A stretch of DNA of 64,000 bases from Pyxidicoccus caerfyrddinensis. GTDB lineage: Bacteria > Myxococcota > Myxococcia > Myxococcales > Myxococcaceae. This document shows positions 54,225-64,000 of this stretch, piece by piece. The position numbers and the translations under genes were made by a program. The stretch spans positions 248,001 to 312,000 of the forward strand of contig NZ_JAAIYA010000004.1 of assembly GCF_010894405.1 (NCBI RefSeq). Direction: 5' to 3'. The notes beneath the pieces are model-generated. The model saw nothing but the letters and a program-made list of their open reading frames with translations. It did no database searches and was not told where the DNA came from. Every line of letters begins with the position of its first letter. Within the stretch, counting starts at the first letter, position 1.

Positions 54225-55748
54225 GTGAAGACCCAACACGAGCGAAGGTGGCTGGCCCTGCTCGGGGCCACGGCCCTGACCCTGTCGAGCGGATGTGGCA
54301 CCGAGGCGATGGAGCCCGCCGCGCCAGCCCCCGTCACCGCCCCGGCGGATGAGACGGAAGAGAGCCTCAACCCCGAGCGGCGCGGCATTGGCGCCCTGCC
54401 CGAGATGGTGCCTTCGGGGCCCACGGCCTCGGTCGTCACCGTGGACCCTCGGCGCTCGCTGGTGGTGACGGACCAGGCGGTCCTCAGCGGCTTCTCCTTC
54501 TCGCTGCTGATGAGCGAGCTCGTCGCCAGCAGCGGGGTCGCGACGACGGAGCTGGACCTGTTCCACCAGTGGTGGGACACGGCGCGGCCCTCGCCCGGGC
54601 TCGGGGTGGGCGCCCACTGTGACACCACGGGCATCGCCAACATGAACGGCTTCCCGTACACCTGCCCGCGCAAGGAGGGAGACCAGGCGCTGGTGGACCC
54701 CTTCGTCAACCCCACGTCCAACCCCAGCGCGTACATCCCCATCGGCCTCTTCAACCGCTTCGACCTGGCGTCCACGCGCGGCACCAACTGCGGCGAGTAC
54801 CGCATCGCCTACGCGAAGCGCTCGGGCCAGACGAACGGCGCGGACCGCAACCTCGTCATCTTCGAGGCGGTGCTGCCCAACCCCACGCCCTCGAAGGGGC
54901 TCGAGGGCTGCCGTCCCGTCGCCAACTTCTGGGCCGACCTGACGAACGACGCGGACCCGATTTCTCGCGCCTCGAAGCTGCGGACGTTCTACTTCATCGG
55001 CCTGCCGGGCTTCATGCCGGTGGTGCACATCGACAACTACGGCAACCGGACCACGGACGCTACCGGGCAGATCCGCTCCAACCAGTTCATGCAGTCCAAC
55101 TGGACGCTGCGCGAGTTCAAGCTGCGCAAGGAGTGCCGCAGCCTCTCCCCGTGCACGCTGCGCTTCCTGCCCGTGACGGTGAAGACCAACCCGGGCGGCA
55201 CCCTCTTCAACCCCGCCTCCGCCCACCCCGAGGCCGCGAACTTCCAGAACAGCTCCTTCCCCGCGCAGGTGTCCCGGCTGGCCGTGAATGACCTCAACAC
55301 CTTCACGATGTTCACCTCGGACCTCCACAACAGCGGCCAGAGCGATGCGCAGAGCTCGACGGAGAACCACTACGTCAACCAGTTTGGCGTCGCGGCCAGC
55401 ACCTTCCGCACGAACATCCAGACGCAATTGACGGCCATCGGCAGCACGCTCACGCCGGACAACATCGTGGCCCGGGCGCAGGCACAGTCGTGCGCCGGCT
55501 GTCACCAACTCAGCAACAACGCCAACCTGGGCGGTGGCCTCATCTGGCCCTCGTCGCAGCGCTTCACCCACGTCTCCGAGTCGACCGAGACGGGCCCGGA
55601 CGGCCTGCGCCACCGCATCTCCCCGGCGCTCACCAACGTCTTCATCCCCCACCGCAAGGCCGTCTTCGAGACCTTTCTCAACGCCGCGTGCGGCGACGGG
55701 GTGTGCAACCCCTGGGAGTCCACGAGCTTCTGCCCCGCGGACTGCTAG
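54225..55748 (+). CDS. Cytochrome-c-like lipoprotein with Cys-rich C-terminus
   Basis: 507 residues from GTG 54225, where GGAG lies 7 bases upstream. Signal peptide with lipobox (TLSSGC). The main part is a strand-rich domain with several scattered Cys. A single heme c motif CAGCH (about residue 422) is followed by QLSNNANLGGGLIWPSS. The last 20 residues, CGDGVCNPWESTSFCPADC, have the C-G-D-G-x-C-x3-E-x4-C-x2-D-C pattern seen at the ends of myxobacterial secreted proteins. Electron transfer or a redox role is possible. No partner gene is next to it. Confidence 0.75.
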   Translation: MKTQHERRWLALLGATALTLSSGCGTEAMEPAAPAPVTAPADETEESLNPERRGIGALPEMVPSGPTASVVTVDPRRSLVVTDQAVLSGFSFSLLMSELVASSGVATTELDLFHQWWDTARPSPGLGVGAHCDTTGIANMNGFPYTCPRKEGDQALVDPFVNPTSNPSAYIPIGLFNRFDLASTRGTNCGEYRIAYAKRSGQTNGADRNLVIFEAVLPNPTPSKGLEGCRPVANFWADLTNDADPISRASKLRTFYFIGLPGFMPVVHIDNYGNRTTDATGQIRSNQFMQSNWTLREFKLRKECRSLSPCTLRFLPVTVKTNPGGTLFNPASAHPEAANFQNSSFPAQVSRLAVNDLNTFTMFTSDLHNSGQSDAQSSTENHYVNQFGVAASTFRTNIQTQLTAIGSTLTPDNIVARAQAQSCAGCHQLSNNANLGGGLIWPSSQRFTHVSESTETGPDGLRHRISPALTNVFIPHRKAVFETFLNAACGDGVCNPWESTSFCPADC

Positions 55749-55838
55749 GCGAGGCCCCAGCGGAGACAGGCCCTGCCAGCGTCAGGTGTCCGGGGGTACC
55801 GTCGTCCAGGCGGCACCCCTGTCACCGAGGCGTGGCAC

Positions 55839-56606
55839 ATGCACTGGGTCGTCCAGAACAACCTGTTCAACGAGCGCGGCTTCCACACCCTGATGCAGGT
55901 GCTGGAGCACGGTGGCCTCCCCCACACCCTGGTGAAGGTCATCCCCTTCGGCGGCGGCGTGGAGCCGGCCGTGGACGTCACCGGCCCCGTCATCGTCATG
56001 GGCTCGCTGACGCTGACCCGGTATGCGCGGGAGCGCGGCTGGGTGCCGGGCGCGTTCCTCAACGACAACTTCGACTTCCGCGTCTGGCGCGAGCACCTCG
56101 GTGAGCACCTGCTCAACGCCGGTGCCCGCGTCTGCCGCTTCGCGGACGTCACGCCGTTGGACGGGCCCTTCTTCATCCGCCCGTGCCTGGACGACAAGTC
56201 GTTCTCGGGGATGGTCACCACCTGGGACGAGTTCACCGCCTGGCGCGACAGCGTCCTGGGGCTCGGCGAGGACACCACCGTCTCCGCGGACACCTGGGTG
56301 GCGGTCAGCGCGCCCAGGCCCATCCAGCGCGAGTACCGCATGGTCATCGTGGACGGCCGCGTCATCACCGGCACGCGCTACAAGCTCGGGGACCGCGTCG
56401 TCGCCTCGGCCGAGGTCGAGCCGGAGGTGTACGCCTTCGCGCAGGCCATGGCCGACCGCTGGGCGCCGGACCGCGCCTACGCGCTGGACGTCTTCATGCA
56501 CGACGGCGGGCTGTACGTCGGTGAAATCAACAACCTCAACTCGGCCGGCTTCTACGCGTACGACGTCGCGAAGATGGTGGCCGCCATCGAGGCGATGCCC
56601 TGGTAA
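55839..56606 (+). CDS. ATP-grasp domain protein
   Basis: 255 residues; GAGG lies 8 bases before the ATG. No signal peptide. The C-terminal part has ATP-grasp hallmarks: FFIRPCLDDKSFSGMV, the REYRMVIVDGRVITGTRYKLGD lid region, and ALDVFMHDGGLYVGEINNLNSAGFY, where E-I-N provides the metal ligands. Members of this DUF4343-type group are often peptide ligases or amidoligases, but no substrate gene is adjacent. Stand-alone gene. Confidence 0.8.
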   Translation: MHWVVQNNLFNERGFHTLMQVLEHGGLPHTLVKVIPFGGGVEPAVDVTGPVIVMGSLTLTRYARERGWVPGAFLNDNFDFRVWREHLGEHLLNAGARVCRFADVTPLDGPFFIRPCLDDKSFSGMVTTWDEFTAWRDSVLGLGEDTTVSADTWVAVSAPRPIQREYRMVIVDGRVITGTRYKLGDRVVASAEVEPEVYAFAQAMADRWAPDRAYALDVFMHDGGLYVGEINNLNSAGFYAYDVAKMVAAIEAMPW

Positions 56607-56700
56607 CACCCGGGAAGCTCAAAATCCGATGAACACATAATATCCGCTTGAATTCAGAATTGCTCATGTGTCATGAAATCCTTCCTTCTTTGGAAAGGTC

Positions 56701-58926
56701 GTGCGCGTGAGCAATCGATTCTCGAGGACGTTCTGGGCGGCGTGGCTGGGTGCGGGGCTGGCGGCTTGTGGCTCGGTACAGCCGGAGTCGGAGCCGGCGG
56801 CGGGTGAGGCGAAGGACGCCGACATCCAGGCCGCGCTCGCTCGCCTCCCGGGAGCCGAGGTGCTGGGCCGTGACGGCGAGGTGCCCTACTTCATCCGCGG
56901 CGAGCTGGGCCAGCTGGCCACGGACTCCGCGCAGAAGGCGCGCCTGGACGCGGGCGGCGAGGCTCGCGAGGCGCTGGGTGGCATCGCCGCGGCCTTCCGC
57001 CTGCGCAATGACGACCTGGTCTTCCGGCGCTCCACCGTGGACGCCCAGGGCCACAAGCACCTGCGCTTCCGGCAGCTCCTCCAGGGCCTCCCCGTGGTGG
57101 GCGCCGAGCTCGTGCTCCACGCGGACTCCAAGGGCCAGATCTACGCGGCCAACGGCACGGCCCACGGCAACGGCAAGGTTTCCGCCGAGCCGACGGTGGC
57201 CTCCGCCGCGGCGCTGAAGGCCGCGGAGCTGGGCTCCGGCGCGAGCGGCTCCACCGCGCGCGGCCCCGCCACCCTCGTCTTCATCCACACCGACGGCTCC
57301 GGCGAGGCGCGGCTGGCCTGGCAGGTGCGCACCGTGGGCGAGCGCGACGGCATGCCCGCCGATGACCTCGTCTACGTGGACGCGCAGCGCGGCGGCGTGC
57401 TGGCCGTGCACCCGCAGATCCACTCGGCCCTCAACCGCCGCGTCTACAGCGCCAACAATGGTTCGACCACGCCGGGCACGCTGAAGCGCAGCGAGGGCCA
57501 GGCCGCCATTGGCGACGCGCACGTGGACATGAACTACGACCAGCTCGGCGCCACGTACAACTGCTACCAGACGCTGTTCGGCCGCAACTCGTACGACAAC
57601 GCGGGCGCGGCGCTCATCAGCACCGTGCACTACAGCACCAACTACGTGAACGCCTACTGGGACGGCACGCAGATGGTGTACGGCGACGGCAACGGCGTGG
57701 ACTCCATCGAGCTGGGCAAGGACCTGGACGTCACCGTCCACGAGCTGACCCACGCGGTGACGGACACCGAGTCGGACCTCATCTACTCGGGTGAGTCCGG
57801 CGGCCTCAACGAGTCCATGTCCGACATCTTCTCCGGCGTGTGCGAGAGCTGGACGCGCGGCTGGGCCACGGACGCGGACGTCTTCAAGGTCGGCGAGGAC
57901 ATCTGGACGCCCGGCATCGCCGGCGACGCCCTGCGCTACATGGACGACCCGGCCGCGGACGACGCCTCGCTGGACTTCTACGGCGACTACTCGTCCGGCG
58001 TGGACGTGCACTACAGCTCCGGCATCAGCAACCTCGTCTTCGCGCTGCTCTCCAAGGGCGGCACGCACCCGCGCGGCAAGACGAGCATCAACGTGACGGC
58101 GATTGGCCCGGAGAAGGCCGGCCGCATCTTCTACAAGGCCAACACGGACCTCTTCACGCCGAGCACCACCTTCGAGCAGGCGAAGACGTACACCATCCAG
58201 GCCGCGCAGGCGCTCGGCTACGACGCGGCCACGGTGCAGGCCGTGACGGACGCGTGGCTCGCCGTCGGCGTGCCGCCCCCGCCGCCGGTGACGAACCCGC
58301 TGACCAACAGCGTGCCGGTGACGGGCCTGTCCGGCAGCTCCGGCAGCAAGAAGTACTACACGCTCGAGGTGCCCGCCGGGCAGACGAGCCTGAAGTTCGA
58401 GACCGCTGGCGGCACGGGTGACGCGGACCTGTACGTGCGCTTCGGCAGCGCGCCGAACAGCGGCACCTACGACTGCCGTCCGTACACCGGTGGCAACGCG
58501 GAGTCGTGCAGCTTCACCAACCCGCAGGCCGGCACCTGGTACGTCATGGTGAACGGCTACAGCTCCTACTCGGGCCTGACGCTCACGGGCACGTACGGCG
58601 GAGGCACGGGCACCGGGACTCCGACGACGACGACGGCCAGCGGCACCGTGGCGCGGAACGAGAACGACAACTTCGGGCCGTACAACGTGGTCGCCGGCAC
58701 CAGCTTCAGCGTGGTGATGTCGGGCACGGGCAACCCGAACCTGTACGTGCGCTTCGGCGCGGCGCCCACCACCAAGCTCTACGACTGCCGGCCGAACGCG
58801 AACGGCGCCTCGGAGACGTGCACGCTGACGGTGCCCGCCGGCCAGTCGTCCGCGTACGTCATGGTGCGCGGCGGCAGCTCGGGCACGGCCTCGTACAACC
58901 TGACCATCAACTACACGCGGCCGTAG
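56701..58926 (+). CDS. M4-family metalloprotease (thermolysin-like) with two PPC domains
   Basis: 741 residues from GTG 56701, GGAAAGG upstream. Signal peptide with lipobox-like ending (GLAACGS), an FTP/PepSY propeptide (about 45-230), and the catalytic domain with HELTH (347-351), the third ligand in GGLNESMSDIF and a DVHYSSGISN substrate site. Two PPC domains at the end (about 540-630 and 645-735), each with LYVRFGxAPxxxxYDCRP, the usual C-terminal pre-peptidase fold that is removed or binds surfaces. Self-processing of the propeptide is expected. A secreted or surface protease for growth on protein or for predation. An intrinsic terminator follows at 58954. Confidence 0.92.
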   Translation: MRVSNRFSRTFWAAWLGAGLAACGSVQPESEPAAGEAKDADIQAALARLPGAEVLGRDGEVPYFIRGELGQLATDSAQKARLDAGGEAREALGGIAAAFRLRNDDLVFRRSTVDAQGHKHLRFRQLLQGLPVVGAELVLHADSKGQIYAANGTAHGNGKVSAEPTVASAAALKAAELGSGASGSTARGPATLVFIHTDGSGEARLAWQVRTVGERDGMPADDLVYVDAQRGGVLAVHPQIHSALNRRVYSANNGSTTPGTLKRSEGQAAIGDAHVDMNYDQLGATYNCYQTLFGRNSYDNAGAALISTVHYSTNYVNAYWDGTQMVYGDGNGVDSIELGKDLDVTVHELTHAVTDTESDLIYSGESGGLNESMSDIFSGVCESWTRGWATDADVFKVGEDIWTPGIAGDALRYMDDPAADDASLDFYGDYSSGVDVHYSSGISNLVFALLSKGGTHPRGKTSINVTAIGPEKAGRIFYKANTDLFTPSTTFEQAKTYTIQAAQALGYDAATVQAVTDAWLAVGVPPPPPVTNPLTNSVPVTGLSGSSGSKKYYTLEVPAGQTSLKFETAGGTGDADLYVRFGSAPNSGTYDCRPYTGGNAESCSFTNPQAGTWYVMVNGYSSYSGLTLTGTYGGGTGTGTPTTTTASGTVARNENDNFGPYNVVAGTSFSVVMSGTGNPNLYVRFGAAPTTKLYDCRPNANGASETCTLTVPAGQSSAYVMVRGGSSGTASYNLTINYTRP

Positions 58927-58953
58927 TCACACCGCACAGTCGATGAAGCAAGG

Positions 58954-58992
58954 CGGGCGGCTTCCCCACGGGAGGCCGCCCGTCGTGTTTTT
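58954..58992 (+). terminator. Intrinsic terminator of the M4 protease gene
   Basis: 12-bp stem (one G-T pair), CGGGCGGCTTCC / GGAGGCCGCCCG, loop CCACG, then TTTTT at 58988-58992. It begins 28 bases after the protease stop. The convergent TPR gene ends at 58992, so it may work in both directions. Confidence 0.85.
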
Positions 58993-59456
58993 CAGCGCGG
59001 GGACGCGGCCGCGAGCGCGCGCTCCAGGGCCGCCGCCTGCTGCTGAAGCTCGGGGTCTGGCCCCTGGAGCGCCTTCTGTGCGTGGCCCCGCGCCCGGCCC
59101 GGGTCCGTCTTCGCCAGGGCCATGGCCAGGTGCAGATTGGCGCGCGGATGGGCCGGATGGGCCGCCAGCACGGGCGCCAGCACCCGCTCCGCCCGGGCAT
59201 CGTCCCCCTGCTCCAGCAGGAACATGGCCAGGTCGCACGCGGGCTCCGGTGCGTCCGGCGCGCGGGCATGGGCGAGCTCCAGCAGCTCCACCGCCCGGGC
59301 ACGCTCCCCAGCCAGGTCCAGGGCGCGCGCCAGGCCGTGCATCACCTCCACGGACCCGGGCGACAGCCGGAGCGCCTCCTCCAGCAGGCGGCGCCCCTCC
59401 CCCACGTCTCCGGCCTCCAGCCGGGCCATTCCGTCGCGATACAGGTCCGCTGCCAC
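58992..59456 (-). CDS. TPR-repeat protein
   Basis: 154 residues from GTG with GAGGAG upstream. About four tetratricopeptide units fill the protein: ADLYRDGMARLEAGDVGEGRRLLEEALRL, then SVEVMHGLARALDLAGERARAVELLELAHA, then EPACDLAMFLLEQGDDARAERVLAPVLAA, ending in a helix. No signal peptide, so cytoplasmic. TPR proteins of this size are adaptors; partners are unknown. Confidence 0.8.
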   Translation of the reverse strand: MAADLYRDGMARLEAGDVGEGRRLLEEALRLSPGSVEVMHGLARALDLAGERARAVELLELAHARAPDAPEPACDLAMFLLEQGDDARAERVLAPVLAAHPAHPRANLHLAMALAKTDPGRARGHAQKALQGPDPELQQQAAALERALAAASPR

Positions 59457-59560
59457 CAGGGTCTCCTCGCACCACGCGGTGCGTCAGTCACATTCACGCA
59501 ACTCGAGGCCTACAATCTCCGACAATGAGCGCATAGGAAACTTCTTCCCCCAGGGTTCCC

Positions 59561-60142
59561 ATGCTCGTCCGCCCCCCGTCAGTCTCCGCCCGCCGCCCCG
59601 TGTCCTCCGAGCCCGCCGCCGCCCGGCCCAACACCGCCGCTCCGGCGCGTCCCCAGCCGAAGGATACGTTCACCGGCGCCACCTCGGCGGCGCAGCGCAC
59701 CGCGAAGGTGGCGGCCGCTCCGGCGGGTGACCACGGCAAGCTGATGAGCGAGTACCTCACCGGTGCCCGCCCGCCCCCGGCCGACTTCGAGAAGGTCATG
59801 GGCTACAAGCCCTACGCCATCCAGACGAAGCACGGCCAGCGGATGCAGGACCCGTTCGGCGACGCGTCGGCCCCGGGCAAGATTGGCCCGGACAAGGAGT
59901 TCGACCCGGCCGCGAAGACGCACGACTACGGCTACGACATCCTCCGCTACTACGCGAAGAAGGGCACCCCGCTCGCCCCCGAGGCGCGCAAGGCCGCGGA
60001 CGCGCAGTTCCGCAAGGACCTGTTCGACTACGCCAATGACCAGAAGGGCTTCGGAGACCGCTTCAAGTTCCGGGCCTGGGCGCAGATCTACGCCACCGCG
60101 GTGGAGCTGAACTCGCGCGTGCAGCACTACGGCCCCCCGTGA
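59561..60142 (+). CDS. Possible phospholipase A2-like protein
   Basis: 193 residues. The first 55 residues are Pro/Ala/Arg/Ser-rich and probably disordered, with no signal peptide. The rest contains AAKTHDYGYDILRYYAKKG (about 121-139), which resembles the H-D-x-G-Y active-site helix of prokaryotic and fungal phospholipase A2 (His and Asp dyad), followed by two more helices. The Ca-loop of classical enzymes (YxGxG) is not evident, and I see no cysteines for the usual disulfides. The assignment rests on one motif. Secretion, if any, would need a different route. Confidence 0.5.
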   Translation: MLVRPPSVSARRPVSSEPAAARPNTAAPARPQPKDTFTGATSAAQRTAKVAAAPAGDHGKLMSEYLTGARPPPADFEKVMGYKPYAIQTKHGQRMQDPFGDASAPGKIGPDKEFDPAAKTHDYGYDILRYYAKKGTPLAPEARKAADAQFRKDLFDYANDQKGFGDRFKFRAWAQIYATAVELNSRVQHYGPP

Positions 60143-60152
60143 GCCTCCAAGC

Positions 60153-61520
<1,368 letters not shown>

Positions 61521-61524
61521 GGCT

Positions 61525-62805
<1,281 letters not shown>

Positions 62806-62855
62806 CGTCGACCTCCGCTGCGGGGACTCCAGGTCCAGGGGCTTGCCTTCCACAC

Positions 62856-62888
62856 TGCGAACTCTGCATGCGGAGTGCGGAATCCGCA
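62856..62888. promoter_or_regulatory. Palindrome pair near the kinase-regulator operon
   Basis: TGCGGAATCCGCA is a perfect 13-base palindrome at 62876-62888 (its flanks extend the symmetry to 21 bases, 62872-62892). A relaxed copy, TGCGAACTCTGCA, starts 20 bases earlier at 62856. The 20-base step places both on the same face of the helix. The nearer copy lies 51 bases from the kinase start. Confidence 0.6.
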
Positions 62889-63147
62889 CTCCCTTCCAGC
62901 CGGGCACCACGTCCCGCGGGCACCACCTCGCTCGGCTGTCTCCAACGTCATGGGCACCTCCCCCAGGGGAACGGAGCGCGACCCTTCAGGCCGCAGGCTG
63001 GGAGGACGGGCAGGCACGGGGGGCCTGCGCTTCCTCTCCGCCAGCGGTTCCATTGCAATCAGGGGGCCCATGCCCCTTGCACGAGGACTCCCGAGGGACA
63101 CGGGGCGCCCGGGTGCAATCTCCGCGAGGAAGGCTGCCCGGCGGGCA

Positions 63148-63180
63148 TGCGGAATCCGCAGTCGTCGCGCGGATTCAGCA
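63148..63180. promoter_or_regulatory. Palindrome pair upstream of tolC (candidate activator sites)
   Basis: The same TGCGGAATCCGCA is perfect at 63148-63160, and a relaxed copy, CGCGGATTCAGCA, follows 20 bases later at 63168-63180. The centres are about 96 and 76 bases before the expected transcription start, the usual place for NtrC-type activator sites. The relaxed copy is again the one closer to the gene, mirroring the other pair. Confidence 0.65.
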
Positions 63181-63223
63181 GGACCCGTGGCGATTTCACC
63201 CGTTGTTTCAAGGGGTTGAGGGC

Positions 63224-63239
63224 TGGCAAGCAGTATGCA
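63224..63239 (+). promoter_or_regulatory. Sigma-54 type (-24/-12) promoter of the TolC gene
   Basis: TGGCAAGCAGTATGCA matches the consensus TGGCACG-N4-TTGC with two mismatches; GG (63225) and GC (63237) are exactly 10 bases apart, as required. Transcription would start near 63250, so the ATG at 63253 would be almost leaderless; ATG 63298 is the next in-frame choice. Confidence 0.65.
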
Positions 63240-63252
63240 ATCCCCTCTCGCG

Positions 63253-64000
63253 ATGAAGACGCCCCAGACAGCGTGGTCGAAGAAGCGGCCCCACCGGATG
63301 ACGGCCCTGGCCCTGGGCTTCCTCGGGCTGGTGTCGGCGCCGGGCGTGGGTCTGGCGCAGGCACCCGCCGAGGCACAACCGCAGCAGCAGCGCCCGGAGG
63401 ACGCGCCTCAGCCCCGGCCGACGATGAGTGTCACCCTGGAAGAGGCCATCGCCCGGGCGCTGAAGACGAGCCCGCAGGTGGCGCAGGCCGCCGGCACCGT
63501 GACGACCTCCGAGGCGGCCGAGCGCAGCGCCTTCGGGGCGTACCTGCCGAGCCTGTCGGCGAACGCGAGCAGCTCGCTGGCGAGCAGTGACCGGTTGGAC
63601 CCGGAGACGGGCGCGGTGACGTCGGGCTCCAACGACACGTACAGCGCGGGCCTGTCGGCCGGGTGGGACGTCTTCACGGGCGGCCAGCGCGGGGCCAACA
63701 GCCGCCAGGCGAAGGCGCAGTCGAGCGCGGCCGAGGCGCAGCTCACCGCGCAGCAATCCAACGCGGTGCTCGACGTGGAGCGCTCCTTCTACGAGGTGCT
63801 CCGCGCGCAGGGCCTGGAAGAGGTGGCTCGCTCGCGAATCGAACGGGCGAAGCAGAGCGCGGAGGCGGCGGATCGCCGGCTGGCGGTGGGCTCGGCGACG
63901 CGCTCGGACGTGCTCCGCTCGCAGCTCGAGCTGACCACTGCGCGCGAGGCCCTGCTCACCGCCCAGACGCAGCGCGACTCGGCGTCCCTGGCGCTGGGGC
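63253..64000 (+). CDS. TolC-family outer membrane efflux protein, N-terminal part
   Basis: About 249 residues visible, cut by the window end. Signal peptide with basic start (MKTPQTAWSKKRPHRMTALALGF, cleavage after GLAQA), a Gln/Pro-rich spacer, then the first TolC repeat: SVTLEEAIARALKTSPQVAQAAGTV, FGAYLPSLSANASSS, WDVFTGGQRGANSRQAKAQ and the long helix up to ALLTAQTQRDSASLAL. It is the first gene of an efflux or secretion unit probably continuing to the right. The NtrC-type pair upstream is its likely regulator. Confidence 0.9.
   Translation, partial: MKTPQTAWSKKRPHRMTALALGFLGLVSAPGVGLAQAPAEAQPQQQRPEDAPQPRPTMSVTLEEAIARALKTSPQVAQAAGTVTTSEAAERSAFGAYLPSLSANASSSLASSDRLDPETGAVTSGSNDTYSAGLSAGWDVFTGGQRGANSRQAKAQSSAAEAQLTAQQSNAVLDVERSFYEVLRAQGLEEVARSRIERAKQSAEAADRRLAVGSATRSDVLRSQLELTTAREALLTAQTQRDSASLALG

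Larger units (their letters stand above)
62806..63252. other. 447-base divergent regulatory region
   Basis: Between the kinase start and the TolC start there is no open frame with coding bias. It contains two palindrome pairs and a -24/-12 promoter, listed separately. Its left part also carries GGAGGT for the kinase. Confidence 0.7.

Noticed and set aside
62806..62856. Second -24/-12 promoter for the kinase operon on the minus strand
   Set aside because: I searched for GG-N10-GC on the minus strand between the palindromes and the kinase start and found no match with the TGGC/TTGC context.

Overview
The window looks like a chromosomal segment of a myxobacterium (Myxococcaceae-like; this is an inference). 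It is very GC-rich with strong G/C bias at third codon positions and many GTG starts (one TTG). Typical myxobacterial gene types are present: a giant Ser/Thr kinase-ATPase-TPR protein, many lipoproteins, an NtrC-type two-component pair, a DUF692 enzyme, a thermolysin-like M4 protease with PPC domains, and tandem efflux systems. I see no rRNA, tRNA, CRISPR array, insertion sequence or integrase. About 49 protein genes are supported. The first and last are cut by the window edges.

Layout. 1-5.4 kb: end of a PQQ-propeller protein, a membrane-anchored unknown, a MetX-like alpha/beta-hydrolase lacking its serine, uridine kinase, and a DUF692 enzyme divergent from a small lipoprotein with two identically spaced six-Cys units. 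5.4-10.7 kb: LysE exporter, a degenerate-looking stretch, a Vps62-like lipoprotein, a VWA lipoprotein and a GNAT. 10.7-20.4 kb: giant kinase followed by a sigma-70-family factor, a two-gene DyP-peroxidase unit, and two unknowns. 20.6-25.6 kb: a 31-residue membrane peptide gene with its own terminator, then a CreBC-like response regulator/kinase pair convergent with a CreD-like pair. 25.6-27.5 kb: a GATC-rich repeat field in front of a protein with a phage-replication-type N-terminus and a DnaA-domain-I-like C-terminus. 27.6-36.6 kb: propeller lipoprotein, cysteine synthase, and a six-gene MacAB/TolC-type exporter operon. 36.8-45 kb: ClpC-like ATPase, Rossmann/DUF2520 protein, an unknown, and a metalloprotease-propeller-barrel giant. 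45-49.6 kb: minus-strand run of TPR lipoprotein-like protein, adenylyl cyclase, NamZ-type muramidase, phosphoesterase and NadD. 49.7-60.1 kb: MutS2, zinc-ribbon/J-domain protein, HAD phosphatase, cytochrome-like lipoprotein, ATP-grasp protein, M4 protease, TPR protein and a phospholipase-A2-like protein. 60.1-64 kb: NtrC-type regulator and kinase divergent from a TolC gene.

The most notable items are: (i) the DUF692 enzyme beside a Cys-repeat lipoprotein, a possible peptide-modification system; (ii) the iteron-like repeats beside the DnaA-I-like protein; and (iii) two mirror-image pairs of a 13-bp palindrome plus a -24/-12 promoter between the NtrC-type pair and tolC, which give a testable regulatory circuit.
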